From NCBI GenBank assembly GCA_036346395.1, contig CM070606.1:14494915-14558914 (forward strand): 64,000 bases of DNA, read 5' to 3'. Within the stretch, counting starts at the first letter, position 1. Each line of letters begins with the position of its first letter. Of the stretch, positions 45,889-58,296 are shown piece by piece. This stretch comes from Hsuehochloa calcarea. Lineage: Eukaryota; Streptophyta; Magnoliopsida; Poales; Poaceae. The position numbers were made by a program, and so were the translations under genes. The notes beneath the pieces were generated by a model. That model ran no database searches, was not told where the DNA came from, and saw only the letters and a program-made list of their open reading frames with translations.

Positions 45889-48800
45889 TGTAACAGCCCC
45901 AATTTTAATAAACAGTAATTATATGCATTTTATATTACATTTGTTATTTCTGAAGCATTTGCATACATTTTGCATTTGTAATTATCCTAATCAAAGTCTA
46001 ATGGGTAATTCCAATCACAACTCCAAAGAGAGACAACAATAAATACTTATGAAATTCTCTGAGAAATAATTTAATTAAAAACCTTACAATGTTTATCATA
46101 AGTAACAATCTTCTCAATACAAGTAAAACAAGAATTTATTTACATCGATCATATTATGTTTTACAACTTTGAATCATTTACAAAATATTAAAATAAAACT
46201 TGCATTGCATGTCGCCTAAAGCCTTCCTTGAATCTTGCCCGATCCATCGTTGTCCACCAAACCATCTTCCTCGACACAATCAAAACACCATTTGCGGCTC
46301 CATAGTTCGCCAACCAATCAAAAGACCATTAGTTGTTCAAAAGCGGTATAATAGAGTTAGAATAAAATAAATTGCCGTCGGTATACCATAGGAATCATTG
46401 CGGTTCCTCGATCTACCTAGATTAGTCGGCACCTTGAGTATCGCGACTACCCATACCAACACAGGTTAAGGCATCTTGACTTTTCAAGTCACCTAGGGTG
46501 ACCAGTTAGTCAAGCACCGGATACCCAAGATACCTAGACTAAACTAAGTAAATCGGCACCGTCTTATTTCCGTAGGTTCTCATCATTCGGCATTTAGAAA
46601 TCCAAAACCTCACGATATCTTGAATTGTCTCAATTGTCGCAAATCCATTGCATAAGGAATTGCTAGCCAATGAACCAAAAATGCCCTGACCAAAAATATA
46701 CGGAGCCATCCGATAAGCACAAATGCATGAGCCTCATTTGCAAATTGCAATGTGACTCATTTGCCTCCCCAAGCCAAGCACCACCACAAAGACAGTCAAA
46801 GCACCACCACCACCAAGGCAACAAAAGCAGAGCCCGGCAAAACACTGTGGACAAAGACACCCTTTCCGAGATTTCCCAACCCATTGCAAAACCAGCAGAA
46901 TCAACCCATTTCATTCTCGTGACCAATTCTCCTCAAGCCACACCCATTTCCATCTCTTCTCGAAGCAGAACAGAAGGCAAAACCGGCCAAGCCACCACAT
47001 CCCACACCAAGAGAAGCGGTAGCCAAGGCAATCAAAACAAGACAATCAAAGCAAAGTCCAGAGCAAATCAACATGCCAAGCCAAGCCAAAGCATCACCAT
47101 CATCAATCGATGTTGCAACCAGTAGAAGGCAAGCCAAAGAAGAAGAAGCCAGAGCAAGAGGAGGAAGGAAGCCGGGGAGCAAGAGGAGGAAAGAAGCATC
47201 GGGAGCCAGAAGCTCGGGAGGGGAGCACCGCAGAAGGGCCCAGAGGGGAGCACGGACAAAGCCAAGATCGCAACCCTCTTCTTCGACCCTAAATTCATCA
47301 AGAGGTAACCCGGTAACCATCATCATGCACATCATTTGCACATCATCAATCATCGAGTTGATAAAATCAATCCGGATCTCGGTAGCATCACATAGCTCTC
47401 GGTTCATTTTCTTCATCACAGCGGTGGGGTTAGGGTAGAGAGAGATCGGTCACCAAGAATTACCTCGGTGGCAACCAACCAATATCCATCATCCACCACC
47501 TCCAATCGGTCACCATGATCATGCATACACAAATAATCAAAGAACATTAATCTGAAATCAACTGCTTTTGCTAAAATCAACATAAGTGAAATCAAATTAG
47601 AGCGGGAACCAAATCGCGATGACCGAGGTAGGATTGGGCGGTTTCGAGGAGCCAAGGCGTATGCGTGGCGTCGGAGGCCGAGCCGCCAAGCCAAGGCACT
47701 GGAGCAGCGAGCCGAGGGTGCGAGCAGTAGGCGGCGTGGCGCTAAGCACCAAGCCACCGAGGGGAGCAAAGGCGGTGCTGGGCGATCTGCGCCGGGCGAA
47801 GAAGGAGGCGGCGCATGGCCTTGGCCGCGCCGAGAGAAAGAGGAGGCGAGGGGCGAGGGGAGAGAACAATGAGCCGAGAGAGAGAGCCCGGGACGGCAGC
47901 TGGTGTGGCGGCGTCGGCAATCGGCTGGCGGCATCATGAGGGGCCAGGAGGTGGCGGCGCAATGAGCGCAGGCCAGCCAGGCGGCCGTCGTGAGGGAGCA
48001 GGGAGCGCAGAGGGCGAAGGAGCCGAGAGGAGACTGAGGCCGAGAGAGAGAGAGAGAGAGAGGCATAGAAGGGGAAGAAGAGAAGTGTCTATCAAGAGAT
48101 AAGGAAGGGAGAGATGAGAGTTTCGGCCGGGAGAGAATTAGAGAGAAAGAGAGATAGGTGATTAGGGTTAAAAATGGACATTAGAGATTAAGTGATGAAT
48201 AAAATTGGAATTAAAGAATAGTGTAAATAAATTTTAGTGTTTTGTAATGGCTATAGTTTTAGTTGTTTAAATTGATGTTAATTAGTAAGTATTATTAATA
48301 CCATATCAATATTGCAATCGATCTAAGTTTTAGTCGTCCGCAATTAAATATCAGTAAATCGACTCTTAGAAAATAAAATCAAGCGAAGTGTATATAAATT
48401 AATCTGAGTCTTTAGGGATGATTTGACCGCCATTAGTATTCACTCGATTAAATTCAACGACCTGTTGTATTATAGGTTATTCGAAATACATTAATTAAAT
48501 CAAGCCCTGCGACTGTAGATAATAGGTGTGCACACAATCACCATCAAAGTCTGCCGAAAGAAGAGAGCATATTAGATGGTTGATTTTGACTGTAGGATCA
48601 TTGTGGTTGTATACCTAGAATACCCGGAGAGAGTGTTTGTGAGTACTAGGTGTCCTGTTAAGGAAAACAACATCACCTAAACTCTAGGTATTGTCAGTCA
48701 TTATAATTACACCAGAAATTGAATTAACTTTAACCAGTCCATAAGAAATTGAATTTTTATTAAACTAAAATCTATACCTAAATGCATCTAGAATCATAAC

Positions 48801-50734
48801 CTCATTAAAATGTAATTATCATGCATTTTCGAGCATTTTGGATTTCTATATGTTATCGGTGTTTATTTGCTATTATATTTTCTTTTAGATTCGAATTGCG
48901 CGACGTAAACGATAATGCCTACAATAGTGAACAAGTGGACTTCTACCAAGGCAAGCATCCTCTCGCACCATGTTGATCCCAATTTTTGAGCTGTAGATTT
49001 ACAAAACACGGTGATATCTTGTTGCATGCTAATTTTCTTAACAATTAATTGTGATCATCAATAGGTAGTTATAACTCGACAATTGTGGTTTACCTTAATT
49101 ATGATCATACACTCAACCTAAGGTAGTTTGTGGTGATATAATACTTAATTTCAATTTTGCTTAGCCATGCGATCCATAGAGCGGTAGTGTTTGGCGGGCT
49201 TATCTTGTCAAACACGGGAACAACAAATACATTTTTATTTTTGTTGATTCTTTGTTCATTTATTTAAATCAAATGAATCTAAATCTTGTTGTTAAACTTA
49301 ATTCAAATCTGGACAAGTGGATGCTAGTGATGGTGCCTAGTGCGAGAATGGGAAGCTGTGGATGTCTTATGCAGGTTGATTAAGGATGAACTCGACGGCC
49401 CAATTCAAGCCCCAGCGTACTTCCACACGCGGTGTATGGGCGTATTGCTTGGTTAAGTAAAGGGTTAATATTATTGAGTTGGATACTGGAGAGTAAGGAC
49501 ATGTGTATTGATTTCATATGGCATAGATGCTTAAGTCTTGGGCCGTGTCGTATGCCATGTGGAGCTTATATCGATATCGATGTTCTTAGAAGGGTAAGGG
49601 CGTAGATGTGTTACATCGCATGTACGTACCTTGAGGCCCATGCGCATGTGTAATATGTGTGGCTAACACGAGTTTGCATTTAATTGAGTAGGTCGGCATT
49701 CCTGTACAACATGTGAACCTCGGTTGAATATATGCTATCGATCGTTGTTTAATCGGGATCGATTTCACATGGGTCATCCAACTCAATGGTGTTAACTTGT
49801 TGAAAAATACGAATTTTAGTTTACGGTACGGCATACCAAAGGAAGTGTGCTATTGTTCTAGATGGCTTACGGGCTAACTAAATCGTGTGGGTAAAGATGT
49901 ACACCCTCGCAGGATTAAAACTATTCGAATAGCCGTGTCCACGATTACGGACAACGCTTGGATTGATGTCACTGTATAGAATTTGCTCTAATTTTGGGTT
50001 TTGGGAATTATTAATTTCGACATGATAGTGAGTCATGCAATTTATTGTTAGTGGTTGTAGCCACTTGATTTTGATACTAATTATGATCATACTTTTATTT
50101 AATTCTGTTTTAATCCAAATTGATTTATTAAATTGCTTTACTAAAACCTAGCAAGTGTAGGTTAAGATGTATTGCTTTATGCAAAATTTAACCATTATAA
50201 CCTTCTGTTGTTAACCTTATGCATCTAAAAATTCTAATCCTTTGTATAGGACCTCTCGGACACTTTATTTTAAATAGTTTGTGTAAGTCTTCTTTGAGTA
50301 CCTTCCGTACTCGGTGGAATTTTCCACTTGTTGCGGGTAAAGAACGTCCTAGGTAATATTTCAAATTGGCGCATTACGTTGGTACTTCGCTTTAATCGAT
50401 CAAGTTGCCCTTGGGTTGTGGCGCTCCTTGGGAAGTTTATTTTATTACTTTCTTTTTCATTTATGATTTACTTAATGTTTCATTGTAAATTTTTATTAAT
50501 GTATTCCAATCGTGTATGCTTGTGATATAATGTTGTAAGGATATGTCTATGTTAGCGACTCATCACGGAGCTAACATGAGAGGCATATCAGGAACTGAAT
50601 ATTGGAATTATACCTTGTTAATGATTATACTTCTAGTATTATTTTTAATTGAGACTTGATTGTTCTTGATTAAAAATTTTACTTTTGGTATGATTATTAA
50701 TTTGGTATAAACCTCAATATTCGGGGTCCTCACA
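45889..50734 (+). repeat. 5' LTR of the LARD-like element
   Basis: Starts TGTAACAGCCCC and ends GGGGTCCTCACA. Regions in order: AT-rich U3, a block (46400-46560) with four degenerate AGTCGGCACC-type repeats, an A/G- and GC-rich block (46720-48070) ending in a (GA)n run at 48045-48062, then AT-rich DNA with the conserved motif and hairpin. Frames of 60-216 codons in the GC-rich block are low-complexity (Arg/Ser/Ala- or Leu/Ser-rich) and broken between the copies, so they are not called genes. Confidence 0.9.
49921..50312 (+). other. Conserved motif and hairpin, 5' LTR of the LARD-like element
   Basis: CTATTCGAATAGCCGTGTCC starts at 49921. The hairpin GAGTAC/GTACTC with loop CTTCC is at 50296-50312, 375 bases later. 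Confidence 0.78.
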
Positions 50735-50737
50735 GCG

Positions 50738-50749
50738 TTGGTATCAGAG
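50738..50749 (+). promoter_or_regulatory. Primer-binding site of the LARD-like element
   Basis: TTGGTATCAGAG, separated from the LTR by GCG. The next bases (TG) depart from the usual C. The same GCG spacer is found at 14996. Confidence 0.8.
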
Positions 50750-50751
50750 TG

Positions 50752-52964
50752 TGTTGATTAGAGGTTAAAGCCGTAGCAATGGGCGATGTTAGGATTTTGA
50801 TTTGCAAAAAGTATTTTCAAAACTAGCAAAAATTTGGGTCAAAAATGTAAGTGATATGATTCTTTTCTTTCTTACCCATCCTAGCATCTAATTCTTATTT
50901 CATAATTCATTTGATTTGTGCAAAGCAAATTTTCTCTGATGTTCGTCTCTTTTCTCCAACAGTAGACGCTAAGTAGTCAACTGGTGAGGACAATGGTGGC
51001 AAGACGAGAAGATGTTGTTTTCTCGCAAGATTAGGATTAATTTAGGGATTATTGTTAGATTATATATACCCTAATTATATTGTAGACGCTGAATTTTGGA
51101 ATATGATCGTTTGTTCCTTTTGTTTCCAAATAATTGCGCATCGCCTCTGAGTGAGATGTATAGCAATTATATCGGAAACTAATTGTGGTTCAATTGAATC
51201 TTGTACTGGCCTTGAGCCTTAGTACACCCATTTGGATCTTGAGTTGCATGGTTTTGGAATTATGCATTCATAATAGGAATTATTGTCTCAGGGTTGCCGC
51301 TTACTTATCTTATGCTCATTCTCTCCTCATTTCATTTCTTATGCATCATCATGTTTAAGGGGGGTAGAGAATACCCCAAGATATGTGTTAGGCACCATAA
51401 TTCCTACACTTTGATCATGCATATAGTGGTATGTTAATTTAAGCATATCTTATTATTCAGGTTGTTAGCAAAAATCATAACTAAAAATGATTTATATAAA
51501 ATAAGATGCATGATTAGTATTTCATCTTAGTGTGTAAAACAGGCAAATGACTAGTCTATTGCAATATAAATTGAAATTTGCTTTAGCTTAAGATTGTTAG
51601 CTAAATTGGAATTTAACAATTTGCCATGCTTTTATACATTTCTTGTTTGAACTTAAAAATTTGAAAGTCATCGATGTGTAGTTTGATATGTTAGATTGTT
51701 GTAAAATTAAACAACATGACTATCTTTTAAATTGTTAATGAGTGAAGATGTCATAACATGAGTGATGATAGTTTATTTTTATTCAATTAAGAGTAATTAA
51801 GGCAGAGTAGGTTATACTAGGTAATTCTATACTCTTGTCATAGTAAAAGCGTCATTGCTTGTTATTGAGTAATTTTGACCTAGATAACTGGAGCTGTACC
51901 TAGTGTCCGTAAGTAGTTTATAATCTTGAGAATTTTATTTGAGCACATGATAGTGTGTATTTCCCAAATATAATTTTTCCCAAAAGATTAATGAATTTGT
52001 TTTGTCTAGGAATTAATTCAAATACCTTGCAAGACTGTTCTAGCTGTTTTTGAAATGTAGAATTAAGAGGAAGGTTTAAACTGCTAGTACCAGTTTTCTA
52101 GTGTTTAGTATCACCTAACTAACCTGCCATAAGTTTTCTGTAATTTTTAACCTAATTTCATTAGTGGTTGAGCCCTAGGACTTGTTTGTTGTTTGAATTG
52201 ATTTACCGACCAAAAATCTGAACCTGCTGTGTAGAATGAATTCTTCTGTCAATGTTAGAATCCTAACAATACTCCTGAATTTACCTAGCTAATTTAGTAA
52301 TTTTTCCAAGCCCTAGTTGTTCACCAGTAGCAGTTAAAAACGAATGGTGAAGTAAATTATTTTGGTTGTTAAGGACCAGATCATGGTAGTATGAGTTCAT
52401 ATTATTTGTTAAATCTTATGCTCACCCAATCTCAATAAAATTGGTTGTTTATAGTTTGGTAGAATCATGTAAGTAGGCATGTGAGTCCTTGCATTCACTA
52501 AATAACTCTATATTTTTCAAGAAATTGATTGCATTTTTGCATCTTTGCATGCATTCATTTAATGCATTTTTCTCCAAATCGGGCAATTAGAATTAGCAAA
52601 ACAAGGGTTAAGTGAGACTACCAGCAACCCTGCTTTGTCTTCTCTAAGTCTGTATACAACCTTCCTATATTATACTAGGTTACCATTTAACCAACCATTA
52701 TGAACCCTCTCTTTAGGTAACCTCTTCTCTCAGAGATAGTTGGTAGATTTTCATCCTAGGAAGAAGAGGTGAAGCTCGACATGTTTGAAGTACTTTGAAT
52801 CAAGAAAGGAAAGGTTAAACAAAACTTTCTGTTTAGAACCTAAAAGCGAAGGATAGCCTCACATGATTCGGATTTGAGTTGGGTTGTGAATAAAAATCCA
52901 AGTGTGACCCTAGGACCAAACCTAGCTAGTTTGCCATAACCTTTTGTCCCAATTTCGAACCAGG
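50752..52964 (+). other. Non-coding internal domain of the LARD-like element
   Basis: About 2.2 kb of AT-rich sequence with stops in all frames. No Gag, protease or RT motif seen on either strand. Candidate function is RNA structure for packaging and dimerisation, by analogy with described LARDs. Confidence 0.75.
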
Positions 52965-52998
52965 AATCTCGGGGCGAGATTACATTTAAGGGGGTAGG
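52965..52998 (+). promoter_or_regulatory. Hairpin and polypurine tract of the LARD-like element
   Basis: AATCTCGGGGCGAGATT (52965-52981) is a perfect 7-bp stem with a 3-base loop. TTTAAGGGGGTAGG follows and abuts the 3' LTR. Same layout as 29248-29284 in the coding Tekay-type element. Confidence 0.85.
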
Positions 52999-55900
52999 TT
53001 TATATGACCCAATTTTAATAAGCAGTAATTATATGCATTTTATATTATATTTGTTATTTCAAGCATTTGCATACATTTTGCATTTGTAATTATCCTAATC
53101 AAAGTCTAATGGGTAATTCCAATCACAACTCCAAAGAGAGACAACAATAAATACTTATGAAATTCTACGAGAAATAATTTAATTAAAAACCTTACAATGT
53201 TTATCATAAGTAACAATCTTCTCAATACAAGTAAAACAAGAATTTATTTACATCGATCATATTATGTTTTACAACTTTGAATCATTTACAAAAATATTAA
53301 AATAAAACTTGCATTGCATGTCGCCTAAAGCCTTCCTTGAAATCTTGCCCGATCCATCGTTGTCCGACCAAACCATCTTCCTCGACACAATCCGAAACAC
53401 CATTTGCAGCTCCATAGTTCGCCAACCAATCAAAAGACCATTAGTTGTTCAAAAGCAGTATAATAGAGTTAGAATAAAATAAATTGCCGTCAGTATACCA
53501 TAGGAATCATTGCGGTTCCACGATCTACCTAGATTAGTCGGCACCTTGAGTATCGCGACTACCCATACCAACACGGGTTAGCAAGCATCTTGACTTTTCA
53601 AGTCACCTAGGTGACCAGTTAGTCGACACCGGATACCCAAGATACCTAGACTAAACTAAGTAAATCGGCACCGTCTTATTTCCGTAGGTTCTCATCATTC
53701 GGCATTTAGAAATCCAAAACCTCATTATCTTGAATTGTCTCAATTATCGCAAATCCATTGCATAAGGAATTGCTAGCCAATGAACCAAAAATGCCCTGAC
53801 CAAAAATATCCGGAGCCATCTGGATAAGCACAAATGCATGAGCCTCATTTGCAAATTGCAATGACGACTCATTTGCCTCCCCAAGCCAAGCACCACCACG
53901 GCACTATCAAAGCACCGGCCCACCATCAAGGCAACAAAAGCAGAGCCAAGAAACACTGTGGACAGCACGGCCCTTTCCGAGATTTCCCAACCCATCGCAA
54001 AACCAGCAGAATCAACCCATTTCATTCTCAAGACCAATTCTCCTCAAGCCACACCCATTTCCATCTCTTCGAAGCAAGAACGAGAAGGCAAAACCGGCCA
54101 AGCCACCACATCCCACACCAAGAGAAGCGGAGCGAAGGCAATCAAAACAAGACAATCAAAGCAAAGTCCAGAGCAAATCAACATGCCAAGCCAAGCCAAA
54201 GCATCACCATCATCAATCGATGTGCAACCAGTAGAAGGCAAGCAAGACAGCAGCAGCCAGAGCAAGAGGAGGAAGGAAGCCGGGAGCAAGAGGAGGAAAG
54301 AAGCATCGGGGAGCCAGGAAGCTCGAGGAGGAGGAGCACCAGCAGAAGGGCCCGAGGGGAGCACCAAAGACAAAGCCAAGATCGCAACCCTCTTCTTCCG
54401 ACCCTAAATTCATCAAGAGGTAACCCAATAACCATCATCATGCACATCATTTGCACATCATCAATCATCGATTTGATAAAATCAATCCCGGATCTCGGTA
54501 GCATCACATAGCTCTCGGTTCATTTTCTTCATCACAGAGCGGTGGGGTTAGGGTAGAGAGGAGATCGGTGAAGAATTACCTCGGTGGCAACCAACCAATA
54601 TCCATCATCCACCACCTCCAATCGGTCACCATGATCATGCATACACAAATAATCAAAGAACATTAATCTGAAATCAACTGTTTTGCTAAAATCAACATAA
54701 GTGAAATCAAATTAGAACGGGAACCAAATCGCGATGACCGAGGTAGGATTGGGGCGGTTCGGAGGAGCCAAAGCGTACCGTGGTCGGAGGCCGAGCCGGC
54801 CAAGCCAAGGCACTGAGCAAAGCGTAGTCGGGGTCTGCGAGCGAGTCGGTGGCGGCGCTAAGCACCAAGCCACCGAGGGGAGCAAAGCCCGGTGCTCGGG
54901 CGATCTCGCCGGCGCGAAGGAGGCGGCGCATGGCCTTGGCCGCGCCAGAAAGAGGAGGAGGCGAGGGGCGCCGAGGGGAGAGAACAATGAGCCGGAGAGA
55001 GAGAGCCGGGGACGGCAGCTGTGTGGCGTCGGCAGCCAATGGCGGCATCGCGGGGCCGAGAGGTGGGCGGAATGAGCGCAGAAGCCAGGCGCGCCGTCGT
55101 AAGGGAGCAGGGAGCGCAGAGGCGAAGGAGCCGAGAGGAGACCGAGGCCGAGAGAGAGAGAGAGACAGAGAGGCATAGAAGGGGAAGAAGAGAAGTGTCA
55201 TGAAGAGATAAGGAAGGAGAGATGAGAGTTTGGTACGGGAGAGAATTAGAGAGAAAGAGAGATAGGTGATTAGGGTTAAAAATGGACATTAGAGATTAAG
55301 TGATGAATAAAATTGGAATTAAAGAATAGTGTAAATAAATTTTAGTGTTTTGTAATGGCTATAGTTTTAGTTGTTTAAATTGATGTTAATTAGTAAGTAT
55401 TATTAATACCATATCAATATTGCAATCGATCTAAGTTTTAGTAAATCGCAATTAAATATCGATAAATCGACTCTTAGAAAATAAAATCAAGCGAAGTGTA
55501 TATAAATTAATCTGAGTCTTTAGGGATGATTTGACCGCCATTAGTATTCACTCGATTAAATTCAACGACTGTTGTATTATAGGTTATTCAAATACATTAA
55601 TTAAATCAAGCCTATATTTGTAGATAATAGATGTGTACACAATCACCATCAAAGTCTGTAGAAAGAAGAGAGCATATTAGATGGTTGATTTTGATTGTAG
55701 GATCATTGTGGTTGTATACCTAGAATACCGGAGAGAGTGTTTGTGAGTACTAGGTGTCTGTTAAGGAAAACAACATCACCTAAACTCTAGGTATTGTCGG
55801 TCATTATAATTACACGTAAATTGAATTAACTTTAACCATCCATAAGAAATTGAATTTTTATTAAACTAAAATCTATACCTAAATGCATCTAGAATCATAA

Positions 55901-57826
55901 CCTCATTAAAATGTAATTATCATGCATTTTCGAGCATTTTGGATTTCTATATGTTATCGGTGTTTATTTGCTATTATATTTTCTTTTAGATTACGAATTG
56001 CGCGACGAAACGATAATGCCTACAATAGTGAACAAGTGGACTTCTACCAAGGCAAGCATCCTCTCGCACCATGTTGATCCCAATTTTGAGCTGTAGATTT
56101 ACAAAACACGGTGATCTTTGTTGCATGCTAATTTTCTTAACAATTAATTGTGATCTGTCAATAGGTAGTTATAACCTGACAATTGTGGTTTACCTTAATT
56201 ATGATCATACACTCAACCTAAGGTAGTTTGTGGTGATATAATACTTAATTTCAATTTTGCTTAGCCATGCGATCCATAGAGCGGTAGTGTTTGGCGGGCT
56301 TATCTTGTCAAACACCGGGAACAACAAATACATTTTATTTTTGTTGATTCTTTGTTCGATTTATTTAAATCTGAAATGAATCTAAATCTTGTTGTTAAAC
56401 TTAATTCAAATCTGGACAAGTGGATGCTAGTGATGGTGCCTAGTGCGAGAATGGGAACTGTGGATGTCTTATGCAGGTTGATTAAGGATGAACTCGACGG
56501 CCCAATTCAAGCCCCAGCGTACTTCCACACGCATGTATGGGTATTGCTTGGTTAAGTAAAGGGTTAATATTATTGAGTTGGATACGTGAGAGTAAGGACA
56601 TGTGTATTGATTTCATATGGCATAGATGCTTAAGTCTTCGGCCGTGTCGTATGCCATGTGGAGCTTATATCGATATCGGATGTTCTTAGAAGGGTAAGGC
56701 GTAGATGTGTTACATCGCATGTACCTTGAGGCCCGATCATGTGTAATATGTGTGGCTAACACGAGTTTGCATTTAATTGACTGGTCGGCATTCCTGTACA
56801 ACATGTGAACCTCGGTTGAATATATGCTATCGATCGTTGTTTAATCGGGATCGATTTCACATGGGTCATCCAACTCAATGGTGTTAACTTGTTGAAAATA
56901 CCGAATTTTAGTTTACCCGTAGGCATACCAAAGGAAGTGTGCTATTGTTCTAGATGGCTTACGGGCTAACTAAATCGTGTGGGTAAAGATGTACACCTCG
57001 CAGGATTAAAACTATTCGAATAGCCGTGTCCACTGATTACGACAACGCTTGGATTGATGTCACTGTATAGAATTTGCTCTAATTTTGGGTTTTGGGAATT
57101 ATTAATTTCGACATGATAGTGAGTCATGCAATTTATTGTTAGTGGTTGTAGCCACTTGATTTTGATACTAATTATGATCATACTTTTATTTAATTACTGT
57201 TTTAATCCAAATTGATTTATTAAATTGCTTTACTAAAACCTAGCAAGTGTAGGTTAAGATGTATTGCTTTATGCAAAATTTAACCATTATAACCTTCTGT
57301 TGTTAACCTTATGCATCTAAAATTCTAATCCTTTGTATAGGACCTCTCGGACACTTTATTTTAAATAGTTTGTGTAAGTCTTCTTTGAGTACCTTCCGTA
57401 CTCGGTGGAATTTTCCACTTGTTGCGTAAAGAACGCCCTAGGTAATACTTCAAATTGACGCAGATACGTTGGTACTTGGCTTTAATCCCACAAGTTGCCC
57501 TTGGGTTGTGGCGCCCTTTGGGAAGTCTATTTTATTACTTTCTTTTCATTTATGATTTACTTAATGTTTCACTGTAAATTTTTATTAATGTATTCCAATC
57601 GTGTATGCTTGTGATATAATGTTGTAAGGATATGTCTATGTTAGCAACTCATCACTCGAGCTAACATGAGAGGCATATCAGGAACTGAATATTGGAATTA
57701 TACCTTGTTAATGATTATACTTCTAGTATTATTTTTAATTGAGACTTGATTGTTCTTGATTAAAAATTTTACTTTTGGTATGATTATTAATTTGATATAA
57801 ACCTCCAATATTCCGGGGTCCTCACA
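52999..57826 (+). repeat. 3' LTR of the LARD-like element
   Basis: 4,828 bp, closely matching the 5' LTR. Differences are mostly one- or two-base gaps, many beside CG or CTG/CAG. The TG start is lost. A (GA)n run lies at 55150-55165. Confidence 0.9.
57012..57403 (+). other. Conserved motif and hairpin, 3' LTR of the LARD-like element
   Basis: Palindrome at 57012-57023 and hairpin at 57387-57403, with the same 375-base spacing as the 5' LTR. Confidence 0.78.
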
Positions 57827-58200
57827 CAAATGCATCTCACCAAGCCAAGCATCACCGCAAGAACCAGCCAGGGAACCACCGAAGGCAGCAAGAGCAGAGC
57901 AGAGCAAAAAGCACAACGGGTGCAAGACAAATGGTTCCAGAGAATTCCCAACCCCTGCAAAATCAGCAGGAGCAAGCAACCCATTTCCTCCCCAGCAGCC
58001 ATTTCCCCTTCCCAATTCCCCTCAGCCGAACCCCATTTCCATCTCTTCTCAGAAGCAAGAACCGAAGGCAATCAAGAGCAGGACAACCAAAGCAAAGGCC
58101 AGGAGCAAATCATCGAGTCAAGCCTGCCAAGCCAAAGATCACCATCATCAATCTGATCTGCAACCACCAGAAGGCAAGCCAAAGAAAGAGCAGCAATGAG

Positions 58201-58296
58201 AGCAAGAGGAGGAAGGAAGCCAGGAGCAAGAGGAGGAAGGAAGCCAGGAGCAAGAGGAGGAAGGAAGCCAGGAGCAAGAGGAGGAAGGAAGCCAAG
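58201..58296. repeat. Four tandem copies of a 24-bp unit
   Basis: Core AGCAAGAGGAGGAAGGAAGC, four perfect or near-perfect units. The younger LTRs have only two diverged units at the matching place (about 47150 and 54260). The unit is a multiple of three, so a plus-strand frame through it shows an 8-residue basic repeat (RSKRRKEA), but I see no evidence for translation. Confidence 0.92.

Larger units (their letters stand above)
45889..57826 (+). mobile_element. Gene-less large retrotransposon (LARD-like) with 4.8-kb LTRs
   Basis: LTRs at 45889-50734 (4,846 bp) and 52999-57826 (4,828 bp) enclose only 2,264 bp. The target duplication CAAAT is perfect (45884-45888 and 57827-57831). A tRNA-Met-type primer site follows the left LTR after GCG, and a hairpin plus purine tract precede the right LTR. 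No internal frame of even 60 codons from ATG is present, so the element encodes no Gag or Pol. This matches the LARD architecture known from Triticeae: long LTRs, conserved non-coding core, mobilised in trans. Shared LTR motifs suggest a Tekay-type gypsy partner. The LTR start of the right copy has decayed (TT for TG). Confidence 0.88.

Noticed and set aside
46670..47438. Frames of 121-225 codons over the A/G-rich LTR block (also 53834-54511)
   Set aside because: Basic, repeat-like composition and different frames in the three LTR copies; no conservation of one protein.
47416..48066. 216-codon minus-strand frame in the LARD 5' LTR
   Set aside because: Low-complexity Leu/Ser/Pro text over a GA-rich and GC-rich tract; the matching frame in the 3' LTR is shifted and shorter, and nothing similar to a known domain is seen.
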